A stretch of DNA of 30,602 nt, from IMG/VR virus record IMGVR_UViG_3300037189_008019, positions 1 to 30,602 of that record; one strand, written 5' to 3'. The notes below the pieces were generated by a model. The model was not told the DNA's origin, searched no databases, and worked only from the letters and a program-made list of their open reading frames with translations. Positions 1-8,869 of the stretch are shown piece after piece. Positions within the stretch are counted from its first letter, which is position 1; every line of letters begins with the position of its first letter. Source of the DNA: a virus. A program made the translations under genes and the position numbers.

Positions 1-1
1 A

Positions 2-403
2 ACCACCGAGCAAAGCACGTATGTTGCCCCAATCAAAACAGATACCATAATTGTTAATAAAATAAAGACCGATACTATTACGATTGTTAAGGCTACAAAG
101 CCTAAAACAACCTATGTCTACCTCCCAGATACTGCCCGCCGTAAACGTGCCGAGGCTTCCACTATCATTACGGGCGTAACCATTAGCCCACGGGAGGTAA
201 GTATAGAGCGTATAGATACGGCAGGTGTAGTGTCAGTTGATACGCACCAGTTGCCACAGACGTTGGACACTATGCTGATTAACGGGCAAGGTGAGGCAGA
301 AATTAAGGCCGCTCCAGACGTTAAACCACCCCGCAAAAACAGAGGCTTATGGGCTGCCATTGGTGCAGCTGCAATGCTTACCATTATCTTTTTAACCCGA
401 TGA
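2..403 (+). CDS. 5'-truncated tail-anchored protein, function unknown
   Basis: This reading frame is open from the left edge to a TGA at 401-403 and has no plausible start inside the window, so the N-terminus lies upstream. The 133 visible residues are rich in Thr, Lys and charged residues. They end in a basic stretch (PPRKNRG), then a hydrophobic segment of about 17 residues and a terminal Arg, which is the layout of a C-terminal membrane anchor. The stop overlaps the next start (ATGA), so the two genes are translationally coupled. Its place before two small membrane proteins would fit a lysis or envelope role, but no family was recognised. Confidence 0.7.
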   Translation, partial: TTEQSTYVAPIKTDTIIVNKIKTDTITIVKATKPKTTYVYLPDTARRKRAEASTIITGVTISPREVSIERIDTAGVVSVDTHQLPQTLDTMLINGQGEAEIKAAPDVKPPRKNRGLWAAIGAAAMLTIIFLTR

Positions 404-573
404 GCGAACTAAAACTAGGTCTATTCTTTTTTACATGGTTCGGCTTCTTTACAGCAGTCGGATCTGTTATTGAGCCTTACGGATATGTGCAATGGTACAT
501 CGCTTTGGCCTTGCTAATTGTAGGCTTTGGCTTAGCGGTTTTCGTTTACAAACAACTTAGCAGATGGTTTTAA
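400..573 (+). CDS. Small two-helix membrane protein (holin-like size)
   Basis: A 57-residue protein with two predicted membrane helices, about residues 6-24 and 33-50, separated by a short polar turn, and with a basic C-terminal end (KQLSRW). I chose the ATG at 400 because it overlaps the upstream stop as ATGA. An earlier in-frame ATG at 349 would run through the upstream gene. Size and topology resemble small holins, and a papain-like hydrolase lies downstream, but there is no sequence signature that proves a holin. It overlaps the next gene by 10 bases. Confidence 0.7.
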   Translation: MSELKLGLFFFTWFGFFTAVGSVIEPYGYVQWYIALALLIVGFGLAVFVYKQLSRWF

Positions 574-932
574 TCGCTATCATATTTGCCGTTTGCGGAT
601 TTATCAAAGCACTCAAAGATGGCTTAGTTTTCCGTGTATCATACAGCCGAATTGCTAAACTATTGCCGACTTATTTTGGGTGTAATAATTGGCGATGGGT
701 TTACAAATACCGTAACCCTAAATTTGGGTACAAGTACAACCGTGTACAACGGGCTATTCTTACACCGTTTATGTCGGGGTGGCATCTACTTGATGCGCTC
801 CAATTACTAGGTTATTGCGGGGCTGTATGTCTCGCAATACACATATCAATTCTTTGGGCTTTTGCCCTTTGGATATTACAACAAATATGCTTTACGGCTA
901 TTTGGAAAACACCAATAATTGAAACCGAATAA
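564..932 (+). CDS. Membrane protein of unknown function
   Basis: A 122-residue protein with a short hydrophobic N-terminus, a basic aromatic-rich middle (many Arg, Lys, Tyr, Trp) and one or two hydrophobic segments at about residues 82-112. It overlaps the previous gene by 10 bases, and its stop overlaps the next ATG by one base, so it is part of a tightly packed operon leading into the baseplate genes. The layout suggests an integral membrane protein with a positively charged cytoplasmic loop. I do not recognise the family. A lysis-associated role is possible from context only. Confidence 0.7.
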   Translation: MVLIAIIFAVCGFIKALKDGLVFRVSYSRIAKLLPTYFGCNNWRWVYKYRNPKFGYKYNRVQRAILTPFMSGWHLLDALQLLGYCGAVCLAIHISILWAFALWILQQICFTAIWKTPIIETE

Positions 933-1225
933 TGGCAACTTTCACAGCACTATCTAACCAAACGCTGTTTGACATTGCCCTGCAAGTTTACGGGGTGATG
1001 GAAAGCGCCGTTGATATTGCCTATGCAAGTGGCTATGATTTGGCAAGTGTATTTAACGGAGGTGAGCTAATAACTTTACCCGAAACCACTGCCTCAAATG
1101 ACAACACCTTGCGACGTGTGCTGCAAACCCAATTAAATGTATCAACGGGCAGTCCTGACATTGCGATTGCAAACGGCCTGTGGATATTAAATGTTAGTCT
1201 GTTAGGAGGAGATACATACTTATGA
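932..1225 (+). CDS. LysM-like baseplate protein (tail gpX-position)
   Basis: A 97-residue protein. Residues 9-50 follow the LysM pattern: a TLFDIALQVYG block, then a helix, then a GGELITLPE end comparable to the usual G..L.IP. In myophages, small LysM proteins such as P2 gpX or T4 gp53-type proteins sit in the baseplate and are thought to contact peptidoglycan or the tail hub. Its position directly before a J-like baseplate wedge gene agrees with this. It overlaps the next gene by 4 bases. The family is inferred from motif and context. Confidence 0.65.
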   Translation: MATFTALSNQTLFDIALQVYGVMESAVDIAYASGYDLASVFNGGELITLPETTASNDNTLRRVLQTQLNVSTGSPDIAIANGLWILNVSLLGGDTYL

Positions 1226-2049
1226 GTGCTTTAGACAATTACAATCAGATTGTATCTGCAAAACAGGCTGAAAGCGGCCTTAATGGTTTAACGAGTACAA
1301 GCCGTTATTCCGTTTGGCGTTCGCTTGCCTATGCCGTTGCCTTTGCATGGGAGAATGTACGTCTATCTCTTAATGCCTTGCGCTTAGACGTTATCCTAAC
1401 GGCCCAACGTGCAAGCACAGCCAATTCGGCATGGATAGTAGATAGGGCGAAAGAGTTTAGGTGGAACGCCGCTGGTGGGCCTAGTGGCACAGGGTATGCG
1501 TATGCCTTAGACCCGTCTAGTAAAAAGGTTGAGTACATAGATGGTGATAACGACCCAAATGCTTTGATTGTAACCTTTGCGGCGATAGATGAAAGCGGGC
1601 CCGTACCGATATTGATTGTTGCCACTGGCCCAATAGGTGCAAGGGTTCCTTTAGAGGCTTCACAGCTAAACGCTTTTGAGCAATATACAGCCGATAGGTT
1701 ACGCCCTTGGCCGGGTAGACTAGGTGTTGCAAGCCGTGCCGCAGATCGTGTGCAAGTAGAAGGCATTTTAGAATACTATGCTAATCAGGGAGACCAACAA
1801 TCCGTAGCGCAGACTGCTATTGAGGACTATATAAATAATCTACCTAGCACTGGTAAAATTAACCGTAATGATTTAGAGCAAGCGGTACGTGCGCTTGAAG
1901 GTGTTAAGGACTTTCAAATATCCTTGCTACAATTCAGAGCTGCAAGTGCCGTATCTTGGCAGAATGTAGGCAACGAAGCACAGCTTTACGCTTGCTATGC
2001 CACGCTTGATAACGTAGTATTTACCCTAAAAGAAGCCGCCTACTTATGA
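1222..2049 (+). CDS. Baseplate wedge protein, J/gp47-like
   Basis: A 275-residue protein. The C-terminal part contains the pattern seen in J-like wedge proteins: AIEDYINNLP followed by GKINRNDLEQAV and then a short beta-rich end. The middle has a GP-rich beta section (about 110-150) compatible with the J-like fold. J proteins form the periphery of the contractile-tail baseplate and join the tail fibre connectors. It overlaps its neighbours by 4 bases on both sides. An AGGAGG sequence at 1204-1209 lies about 12 nt before the ATG, a longer spacing than ideal. Confidence 0.75.
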   Translation: MSALDNYNQIVSAKQAESGLNGLTSTSRYSVWRSLAYAVAFAWENVRLSLNALRLDVILTAQRASTANSAWIVDRAKEFRWNAAGGPSGTGYAYALDPSSKKVEYIDGDNDPNALIVTFAAIDESGPVPILIVATGPIGARVPLEASQLNAFEQYTADRLRPWPGRLGVASRAADRVQVEGILEYYANQGDQQSVAQTAIEDYINNLPSTGKINRNDLEQAVRALEGVKDFQISLLQFRAASAVSWQNVGNEAQLYACYATLDNVVFTLKEAAYL

Positions 2050-2588
2050 GCATAGCGCAAAGTCCATTAGGGTCAATACCTAAATACGCAAAGACTATCA
2101 CGCCGCCCGATGTGCGTGTAGGCTTGCCTTGGTATAGCTTGTTTTTAGGCGCTTTGCTTAAACCATTGGATATATGGGTAGCAGCCTATTGGCCCTCGCT
2201 GTACGCCCTTGTGCAAAGCCAAAAAGGCCGCAATCCTAATAGGTTGTTTATTCAGTACGAACTGAATCGAGTGTTTAATACGACTGGCTTTCAAGTCCTT
2301 TTTAATAATGTCTATATTTCCGACAGTTATATAGGCTTTTTTACCGAAGGCGGAGCAGATGAGTACGATGGGTTTTTCACCGAAGAGCCTTCTACCAACC
2401 TTAATTTTGAAGGGTTCCAATACGAATACAAAACCAACCCATTAGGCTTTGTCATCGCACCAGATGGCTTTGACTATCCGCTATCCGACCCGTTTAATGC
2501 GATTGCAGCCGTTGTAGATGGCTTACGCATCCCCTGTCAACTATATCAAATTACCGTAAACGGTACGACCCAAAACAGACCGATATGA
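2046..2588 (+). CDS. Baseplate protein at the gpI position
   Basis: A 180-residue protein immediately after the J-like gene and before the fibre genes, the place occupied in P2- and Mu-like phages by gpI/gp48, which links the baseplate to the fibres. It has a hydrophobic start (WYSLFLGALLKPLDIW), then an Asn/Phe/Tyr-rich region with two similar stretches (GFFTEGG and GFFTEEP) and a C-terminal beta section. No specific motif identifies it, so the assignment is from synteny. ATGA-type overlaps join it to both neighbours. Confidence 0.5.
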   Translation: MSIAQSPLGSIPKYAKTITPPDVRVGLPWYSLFLGALLKPLDIWVAAYWPSLYALVQSQKGRNPNRLFIQYELNRVFNTTGFQVLFNNVYISDSYIGFFTEGGADEYDGFFTEEPSTNLNFEGFQYEYKTNPLGFVIAPDGFDYPLSDPFNAIAAVVDGLRIPCQLYQITVNGTTQNRPI

Positions 2589-3523
2589 AGTCATTAAATT
2601 TTACTCAAGGGTTTTACCCCCGCAGACTTGATACCCATACGTGGGACCAAGAGGCTTTTCAGGAAGCAATTCTAGGATGGGCTAAAAGCCAAGTGCCATA
2701 CACAAATTACACCGTGCCTACGGTTGTAGAGGGTGTAAACATTACAGTTGGCGCAAATATACAAGTATCGGCTGGGTGGGTACTTTGGCAAGTTAGTGGT
2801 GTACTTAAATTGCTAAGAGTAGCAGCTGCTACTGTTTCTGTAAGCACAGAAGATAGCATGAGTTTGCAGCTGCAAACGGCTTATGGTACAGCATCACCCT
2901 TAAACGGTGTAACATATCCAGCCTCTGTTACAACACGTGACATAACAGTAGACACACCAGCAGGCTTAGGTTATCCGTACAAGGATGAATTTCTTTTGCC
3001 CGTTGCGGGTGCGACACCGGGCGGCACATTCTTTGTTTTGGACACGCTGCGCTATGGAGGTGCAGCCGTTGGAGAAACAAAAGATTTTGATTTAACGGCT
3101 GCTGAAATGACCGCACTTGGATTTAATCTAAGCACTGGCAGAGGTTCTGGGTTTTACAATGGATGGCAAATACAATCTGCCTACGCTGGCCGTTCCTTTA
3201 TCGGTGCTGGCACATTAAGCGGAGGTGAAACATACACGGCAAAAGGAACTGGCGGCACAGAAAGACACTTGCTATTATCAGCAGAATCAGGTGTTGCTGC
3301 CCACCACCACGTAGATACAATTTCTCAAAGTGGAGACCCTTCGATTGTAGTATCTGCATTAGTAGATGGTGAAAATACGGTTGTAACAACCAATTCTACA
3401 CCGGGCGAATTAAACCTGACTAATGCAACCTATAAACACATAAAACCAACGGCAAACGCAGCACAGGCACACGAAAACCGTTCACCCTACTACGTAGTCT
3501 ACAAAACCAAAAAAGTACGATAA
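2585..3523 (+). CDS. Tail fibre / collar-type protein
   Basis: A 312-residue beta-rich protein. Near its C-terminus (about 240-310) it has a His cluster (AAHHHVD) and ends in AHENRSPYYVVYKTKK, close to the conserved end of phage tail-collar and short-tail-fibre proteins, where His residues bind metal along the trimer axis and an N-R-P-P-Y-Y block closes the fold. The N-terminal 100 residues probably attach to the gpI-like protein. It is likely a receptor-binding or adaptor fibre. Its stop overlaps the next ATG by one base. Confidence 0.65.
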   Translation: MKSLNFTQGFYPRRLDTHTWDQEAFQEAILGWAKSQVPYTNYTVPTVVEGVNITVGANIQVSAGWVLWQVSGVLKLLRVAAATVSVSTEDSMSLQLQTAYGTASPLNGVTYPASVTTRDITVDTPAGLGYPYKDEFLLPVAGATPGGTFFVLDTLRYGGAAVGETKDFDLTAAEMTALGFNLSTGRGSGFYNGWQIQSAYAGRSFIGAGTLSGGETYTAKGTGGTERHLLLSAESGVAAHHHVDTISQSGDPSIVVSALVDGENTVVTTNSTPGELNLTNATYKHIKPTANAAQAHENRSPYYVVYKTKKVR

Positions 3524-4797
3524 TGGCAGAAGTTGGAAGAACAGGCTTAAAAAATCAATTTGTAAACAACGAGGTTGTTACAAAGGCCGATTTAGACAAT
3601 CTAATCGATTCGGGTTATAACGTAAACGATGACCAGATTTGCTACACGTTTAGCACGTCTAAAATTTACCGTGTGGGCAACCTAGTCATCCATAATGGTA
3701 AGCTATGCCGTGCCAAAGTATACGTTACACCAAGTGCCTTTAATGCAGGGCAATGGGATTGCTACGATTTAGTACAAAATGTGACAAGCAACTATTCGGC
3801 CTACGATTCACTGCTAACCTATGCAATTAACAACACGGTTACGCAAGATGTAAGGCTGTGGAAGGCTAAGAGTGCCGTACCTGCAGGCCAAGCACCGCCT
3901 ACTAATTCAGACGTTGAAAACACGTATTGGATAGAGGTATCAAAATCGGAGGGCGGATACATCGGTACATACGGTTCTAGCTTAATGATAGGAGGCCAAT
4001 TATGTATCTACCAAAACACGCTCTATGTAGTGCCGGGTACTAAAGGCCAAGTACAGACATTTAACGGTGCATTAACCCCCGAAACAAACGGATTTATTCC
4101 AGCGCACGGCGTACCGATTAAAGACGGGGGAGGTGTAATTACCGATTGGGTAGTGGGGTTTCAACCAAGCGGCAATATTTCAATAGACGAAGATGGGATA
4201 ATGTTTGTGCCTCCGTTTATAGTCGCCAAAACACGCACAGAGGCATTGGCCTTGGTTACGGCTGATGCGCTTGTGGTAGGTCAAGAATACCAAGTTACGG
4301 CTTGCGTAGATGGCACTAAGACGATGCGTTTGCTGGCCTTAAATGAGGACACATTTAGTATCGAGGCGTTTAACGAAACCGATGGGGTCGCTTGTACCTA
4401 TGTACTAAGCACTAACACTGCCACATCTATTTATGGAGCAGCCGTTACAAGTAAAATAAATCGTAATTTATTACCTACGATTGCTAGTTACATTTTTAAG
4501 ACGGGCGCTTTAGTTAGTAGAGATTCCTACATTTTGGCAAAGCCTACTATTCATGCTTTGCGTTCTGCTGGATGTAGTTCTGTTTCCTTTCAGCTTGTAA
4601 ATACGGTTAATACAACTACAATCGGTGCGGCAGTTTCTTGGGATGGAGCAAATGGTACATCGGCAGCAGCCGTAAGCGATTTGAATAGTCGCATTGCATC
4701 GGCCTCATTACCTTTTGACATACAGACAACGGTAGTGCTAACTAGCACAAATGGTGCGGTTGAAAACATCCTATTCTTGCCTGATTTAGCATCATGA
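3523..4797 (+). CDS. Tail fibre with carbohydrate-binding-like repeats
   Basis: A 424-residue, Thr/Asn/Val-rich protein. Between about residues 45 and 180 are three aromatic repeats: SKIYRVGNLVIHNGKLC, LWKAKSAVPAG..PPTN..YW and LCIYQNTLYVV. These resemble chitin-binding (CBM5/12) small beta modules that recur in phage fibre proteins. The rest is probably beta-structured stalk or tip. It is the second gene of a three-gene fibre cluster and overlaps the next gene as ATGA. It probably takes part in host surface recognition. The module call is by pattern only. Confidence 0.6.
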   Translation: MAEVGRTGLKNQFVNNEVVTKADLDNLIDSGYNVNDDQICYTFSTSKIYRVGNLVIHNGKLCRAKVYVTPSAFNAGQWDCYDLVQNVTSNYSAYDSLLTYAINNTVTQDVRLWKAKSAVPAGQAPPTNSDVENTYWIEVSKSEGGYIGTYGSSLMIGGQLCIYQNTLYVVPGTKGQVQTFNGALTPETNGFIPAHGVPIKDGGGVITDWVVGFQPSGNISIDEDGIMFVPPFIVAKTRTEALALVTADALVVGQEYQVTACVDGTKTMRLLALNEDTFSIEAFNETDGVACTYVLSTNTATSIYGAAVTSKINRNLLPTIASYIFKTGALVSRDSYILAKPTIHALRSAGCSSVSFQLVNTVNTTTIGAAVSWDGANGTSAAAVSDLNSRIASASLPFDIQTTVVLTSTNGAVENILFLPDLAS

Positions 4798-5966
4798 GAA
4801 AACGAATAATACCTGCAGAAGGCACATCTCATACGCCCTCGACACCTCCGCAAATACGGATGTTGAGGCGTTGGGGATATGGCAATAATTCGGCTGGATT
4901 GTTTCCGGGCGCATCGCAAGACTTCACGCTTGTGGCCCGTGTGTTTTTGTGCAATAACTTTAATTTTGGCGAAACCTTTGCCATTCATTTTAGCAGTCAA
5001 GATAGCGGAAATAACCGTTTGTTTTTTCGCTTTAATGCGACGGGTACGATTGCAGGTGTTGCCTATGTAAACAGTGCTGGTTCAACCAACACGGTAGGAA
5101 CTACTACTGCAAGTGTTGGTACTTACCCTAGAGGCAGATGGTACACGCTTGCGGCAAAACGCACAGGCACAAGCTGGCAGTTTTTCGTTGATGGCCTTCA
5201 AGTCGGTGCAACGGCTACACAATCTGGCACGTGGGACACAAGCGGTGAATCAAATAAGTATTTGCGAGTTGCCCCACGCTTTTCATACACTGCCGCACAA
5301 TTTGCAATTAAGTACATTACACTACACTTTAGATCTTTAAGCGATGCTGAAATATTGGCACTCGGAACGTCTATGTCGCCTACTGTATCAGCAACTAATT
5401 TGGTAGGTCATTGGATTTTCTCTAATACAAGCGGCTTTAATATTCCAGACTTAAGCGGTAATAGCTACACACTTTCACCAATAGATTATCCCGTAAATGC
5501 TGGTTCTGCACCCGCTACGCCCGTTATTAATACGGCTGATTTTTGGACTAGTATATCTGACCAAGCCATATCATTTTGGGAAGGCATACACGCAGTAAGT
5601 AGTGTATCTAGCCCGTCATTGCCTTACACAGCCTCGTTTACCGTGCCTAACGATTGCTTTCTTAGAAGGCTAGGCATTATAGCAACCGTAAGCAATACAG
5701 GCGCAAATTCGGGCGGTTCTTATCAGCCTTGGAAAAGCATTGCAGCTAATTTCTCAATGGGCCAATATCGCATAAATGGAGGCTCTTTGTTTTCTATTGT
5801 TTCGGATAACACGACTTTACAGAATTACGTTACCACCCGCTTAGACGTTCAACTATTTGCAGGTGATGTAATTGAATGGATTTTACCCGTTGGATTCCAG
5901 TCTGACGGTACGACACCTTTTGTACTTTCTTACGGAATGGGCCTCGGGGCAATTTTAACAGCTTAA
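4794..5966 (+). CDS. LamG/concanavalin-like tail protein
   Basis: A 390-residue protein whose first 210 residues look like a laminin-G/concanavalin jelly roll: FTLVARVFL, then FFRFNATGTI..VAYV, then RGRWYTLAAKRTGTSWQFFVDG and FAIKYITLHFRSLSDAEI, the usual signature of LamG3 domains in surface and phage adhesins. The C-terminal 150 residues are a separate beta-rich region. Such domains bind glycans, so a receptor-binding role on the tail tip is likely. It is followed after 12 bases by a small conserved-looking gene. Confidence 0.65.
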   Translation: MRKRIIPAEGTSHTPSTPPQIRMLRRWGYGNNSAGLFPGASQDFTLVARVFLCNNFNFGETFAIHFSSQDSGNNRLFFRFNATGTIAGVAYVNSAGSTNTVGTTTASVGTYPRGRWYTLAAKRTGTSWQFFVDGLQVGATATQSGTWDTSGESNKYLRVAPRFSYTAAQFAIKYITLHFRSLSDAEILALGTSMSPTVSATNLVGHWIFSNTSGFNIPDLSGNSYTLSPIDYPVNAGSAPATPVINTADFWTSISDQAISFWEGIHAVSSVSSPSLPYTASFTVPNDCFLRRLGIIATVSNTGANSGGSYQPWKSIAANFSMGQYRINGGSLFSIVSDNTTLQNYVTTRLDVQLFAGDVIEWILPVGFQSDGTTPFVLSYGMGLGAILTA

Positions 5967-5978
5967 CAAACAAAAAAC

Positions 5979-6383
5979 ATGGCAATTTTTGGAATTTCAA
6001 ACGACCCAGTGACATCCCTTGACAGAAAAGTAGACGCTTTTCAATTTGAGGAATTTGCCCCCGAAATGGGAGGCTCTTTTACGCCGCACATTAAACTAAA
6101 ATGTCGGGTGTTTCAATTTAAGAACGGCGCTATTGTTCGCAATAGTTCGGTTTCCGATTTTGTCGTAGAGCTTACGGCAAACAATACGACACGAGTAGAT
6201 GCTCAAACGGGTGACTTCTTATTTACAAACGATGATAGCGGTAACACAGTACTTGCCACCGAGGGCGGTGTAGGTGAATATGATTTCATCAAACAAGCTA
6301 TTGGCGCAGGTGTTTTCACCGTTGCCCAATTTATTGAGTTAGCCGTTAGCCGTGCTGACCAATACGGCAGGTTTAATATCTGA
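5979..6383 (+). CDS. Small tail-module protein, unknown
   Basis: A 134-residue soluble acidic protein starting at an ATG with an A-rich leader (AACAAACAAAAAACATG). It is predicted to be mostly beta, with a final helical segment. No family was recognised. It lies between the fibre genes and a papain-like enzyme, so it could be a fibre-associated or chaperone-like protein. The stop is one base before the next ATG. Confidence 0.65.
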   Translation: MAIFGISNDPVTSLDRKVDAFQFEEFAPEMGGSFTPHIKLKCRVFQFKNGAIVRNSSVSDFVVELTANNTTRVDAQTGDFLFTNDDSGNTVLATEGGVGEYDFIKQAIGAGVFTVAQFIELAVSRADQYGRFNI

Positions 6384-6384
6384 C

Positions 6385-6900
6385 ATGAAAGCTAAGCCAC
6401 TAAGCTATAAACAGACTGCTCTATTGTTAGACCAATGCACAGGAATGGCTTGTGTGTTGGTACGCAATAGGCGGCCTTTCTGGCATCCAGAGGCTTGGCT
6501 TTATTGGGGATTACAAAAGGCATTTGATAGCCCCTACAATCATTCAGCAGTATTTTTTTATAGGAATGGTTCGCCCATCCTAGTATGTCAAGCTATTGGC
6601 CGAGGTGTAGTATTTGAGACTTACAATGCGTGGGCCTTACGTGAAGAGCGAGATACAAGGGAGTTAAGCAAATACACAATAGGTTACACTAAAGTAGCGC
6701 AAGTGCTTAGTACATTTTATTGCAAGTATGATTATTACAAGTATTTGCGTGGTATCTTCGTCGAGCAAAGCAAATGGGCAAAAACTAAATTTATTGAGCG
6801 CACACGTTCGCCTTTTTACTGTCATGAGATTTTCCCGTATTTTATGCGTGAAAGAATTGGCCCTTGGCATCCCAACAAATTGATTTCAACCTTTAATTAA
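6385..6900 (+). CDS. Permuted papain-like (YiiX/NlpC-P60-type) hydrolase
   Basis: A 171-residue protein. I started it at the ATG at 6385, one base after the upstream stop; an earlier ATG at 6352 lies inside the upstream gene. It shows the order expected for circularly permuted papain-like enzymes: His53 in YNHSAVFF at the start of a strand, a polar residue in the following hairpin (Glu78 in VVFETY), then Cys146 in FYCHEIFPYF at the head of a helix. Members cleave amide or ester bonds in peptidoglycan or lipids. Placed between fibres and a polysaccharide lyase, it could be a lysis enzyme or part of cell entry. There is no signal peptide. Confidence 0.6.
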   Translation: MKAKPLSYKQTALLLDQCTGMACVLVRNRRPFWHPEAWLYWGLQKAFDSPYNHSAVFFYRNGSPILVCQAIGRGVVFETYNAWALREERDTRELSKYTIGYTKVAQVLSTFYCKYDYYKYLRGIFVEQSKWAKTKFIERTRSPFYCHEIFPYFMRERIGPWHPNKLISTFN

Positions 6901-6906
6901 CGCAAG

Positions 6907-8838
6907 ATGAAAAAAACACTGATTTTAATTGTCCAGTTTTTTATCGTATTAACTGGACATTCACAGGTCTTAGTCTCTAAGCAACAGCGAGATACAATTG
7001 CTACACGTTTGGTAAATGGAGGCAGGTACTTTGCTTTAGGGCATGGCTACACTAACAGCCCTGCCGATGGAAGCACAACCGTTGCTAATGCTACTAACTT
7101 CTTAGCACAACCGCTTTGGGCGGGCGCAGGTAATGGTGACCCTATACACGCATCGGTTTGGACAGGTTATCCTAATGGCAGACCCGATACCGATATGCGT
7201 TATCCGCAAAAGCATTTGTATCAAGCTAAAGACGCTGCATTGTGTTACGCTGCAAACCCTAACACATATCGGGCACATGGCCTAAAAGTTGTGCAAGCCT
7301 TGTTAGCTCAAATAGATGTTGCTAACAACGGTACAATCGCTGGCCGCACCACTTTCTTGCCCAACTGGCACACAGCTAACAACGACACGACTGGGGGCAT
7401 TACAGCCGAAATAAGGGCGCAAGGTAGATCCAATAAAACAAATGATAGAACGTACCGAATTGCCATTGCATCGGGTACGCAAGAGTGCGCATGGGTTGCA
7501 CGTTATACTATCTGTTATGACCTTGTGAAGCCATTATGTACGCAAGCTGAACGTACACGTATAGAGACCTACATTGCCGCACAAGCCATGTGGGTAGCCA
7601 CTAGAGAAGCAAGTAAAAGCCTACACTTTACAGCGCTTTACCCAAACTGGCTAACAGGTAATTTTGTTACTAAGGGCTACTTAGCAGCCGATACGTTAGC
7701 TAACTTCTTAGGGGAGAAATGGAATAAGGCAAATGCTAACAATCCTAGAGAGGCCGTTTGGGCAAATGCAAGTGACGGTGGGGGGTATCTCTATACACAT
7801 CGCAAGTCAAATGGTGCGCTTTCTTACCGCATAGCCAAGTCGCACGAGTTCGCAAACAACCAAAGCTCTATTAGGATGCAATTTGTTGCCATCGCTTCTG
7901 CCGTTTTGCCGCTTACACATCCAAATAATGCTTACTTGTATAACGTCTCGCAAAGGTATGGGCAGTTGTTTATCGTAAACAGCGTTTACCCTGATGGCAC
8001 GACAGCCGAGCAATTGCGTAACGGCGACTATGCGATACCCGCAGAAGGGGCAGGGCCGTACAACTCGCATAACGTGCAATTCTTGCTTGTGGCTTGCCAT
8101 ACGGGCCTACTTAGGGGAGATAGCACGATGGTAAAGTTTTCGACTTCCCTTGGCTCACACGGCACAATAGGCGGGCCTAAGACGGTGCGTAAGGTGCTAG
8201 ACCGTTTAGTTAATATCTTCACCGATACGGCCATCTATCACGGCCCCGTACTAGCTGCAAATAAGATAAATGAGTTCGTGCCTACACGTACTTACGTTCA
8301 ATCAGGTAAGACGCTTACAGCCCGTGCGGCTTATCTACCACACATCCGCTACATGATGCTTTGGGCTAACAAGTTTTACCCATCGGCACGGTTTGTAAAC
8401 TTTGCCAAAGGTGCATTATCTGGACAAACAGCCGTACCTGCAGCACTTGCAACGTCTGGCATCGAAACCCGTAATAATGGCCCTATACCCGATGCTTGGC
8501 GTGGATCCTTTGCAGACTGGCTACCCTATCATCTTGTTTACGCAGATGCTACTACTATTCCAACTTATCCAAACGACATGGGCCTTGTTATCACAGGCGG
8601 TGGTACGTTCAGTAACGTAGTTGCCAAACAAGTACAAGCCACAGGCGGCGTAACCTATTCGTGGCGCATTATAGGTGGTAACGGAACCGCTATACTTGAT
8701 AAGGTCAAAGGCCCGATTGTCAGCATCCAAAGCAGAAACGGGAAGCCTTTAATTGCAGGAACGTATCGGGTGCAATGCACGGCTACTCTAGCCAGTGGAC
8801 AGAAGGCGACGAGACACGTTGATATTAACATTAACTAA
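6907..8838 (+). CDS. Secreted polysaccharide lyase-like protein with C-terminal Ig-like domain
   Basis: A 643-residue protein with a clear signal peptide: MKK, a hydrophobic core to about residue 16, then GHSQ and a likely cut near residue 20. Residues about 45-480 resemble the helical-toroid alginate-lyase/heparinase type. They include long helices with repeated aromatic pairs, an FANNQSSIRMQ block (comparable to the catalytic Asn loop) and PDGTTAEQLRN followed by YNSHNVQFLLVACH. Residues about 550-643 form a PKD/Ig-like domain (YSWRIIGGNG, GTYRVQC). A Sec signal is unusual for a virion protein, so this may be a host-secreted depolymerase or cargo gene. The substrate is unknown. A terminator follows. 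Confidence 0.6.
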   Translation: MKKTLILIVQFFIVLTGHSQVLVSKQQRDTIATRLVNGGRYFALGHGYTNSPADGSTTVANATNFLAQPLWAGAGNGDPIHASVWTGYPNGRPDTDMRYPQKHLYQAKDAALCYAANPNTYRAHGLKVVQALLAQIDVANNGTIAGRTTFLPNWHTANNDTTGGITAEIRAQGRSNKTNDRTYRIAIASGTQECAWVARYTICYDLVKPLCTQAERTRIETYIAAQAMWVATREASKSLHFTALYPNWLTGNFVTKGYLAADTLANFLGEKWNKANANNPREAVWANASDGGGYLYTHRKSNGALSYRIAKSHEFANNQSSIRMQFVAIASAVLPLTHPNNAYLYNVSQRYGQLFIVNSVYPDGTTAEQLRNGDYAIPAEGAGPYNSHNVQFLLVACHTGLLRGDSTMVKFSTSLGSHGTIGGPKTVRKVLDRLVNIFTDTAIYHGPVLAANKINEFVPTRTYVQSGKTLTARAAYLPHIRYMMLWANKFYPSARFVNFAKGALSGQTAVPAALATSGIETRNNGPIPDAWRGSFADWLPYHLVYADATTIPTYPNDMGLVITGGGTFSNVVAKQVQATGGVTYSWRIIGGNGTAILDKVKGPIVSIQSRNGKPLIAGTYRVQCTATLASGQKATRHVDININ

Positions 8839-8847
8839 AACTTAAAC

Positions 8848-8866
8848 AGCCCCGAAAGGGGCTTTT
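8848..8866 (+). terminator. Rho-independent terminator after the tail module
   Basis: A 6-bp stem AGCCCC / GGGGCT with a GAAA tetraloop, followed by a short T run. It lies 10 bases after the lyase stop and only 3 bases before the next start codon, so any read-through transcript would carry the hairpin just upstream of the phosphoesterase start. Confidence 0.85.
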
Positions 8867-8869
8867 ATC

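Noticed and set aside
1329-1766. 145-codon minus-strand ORF opposite the J-like gene
   Set aside because: It is entirely inside a well-supported plus-strand gene, with no promoter and no recognisable domain.
4590-5000. 136-codon minus-strand ORF across the fibre genes
   Set aside because: It spans two supported genes antisense, and the composition looks random.
2585-5966. Possible diversity-generating retroelement at the fibre genes
   Set aside because: No reverse transcriptase and no template/variable repeat pair was seen in the window.
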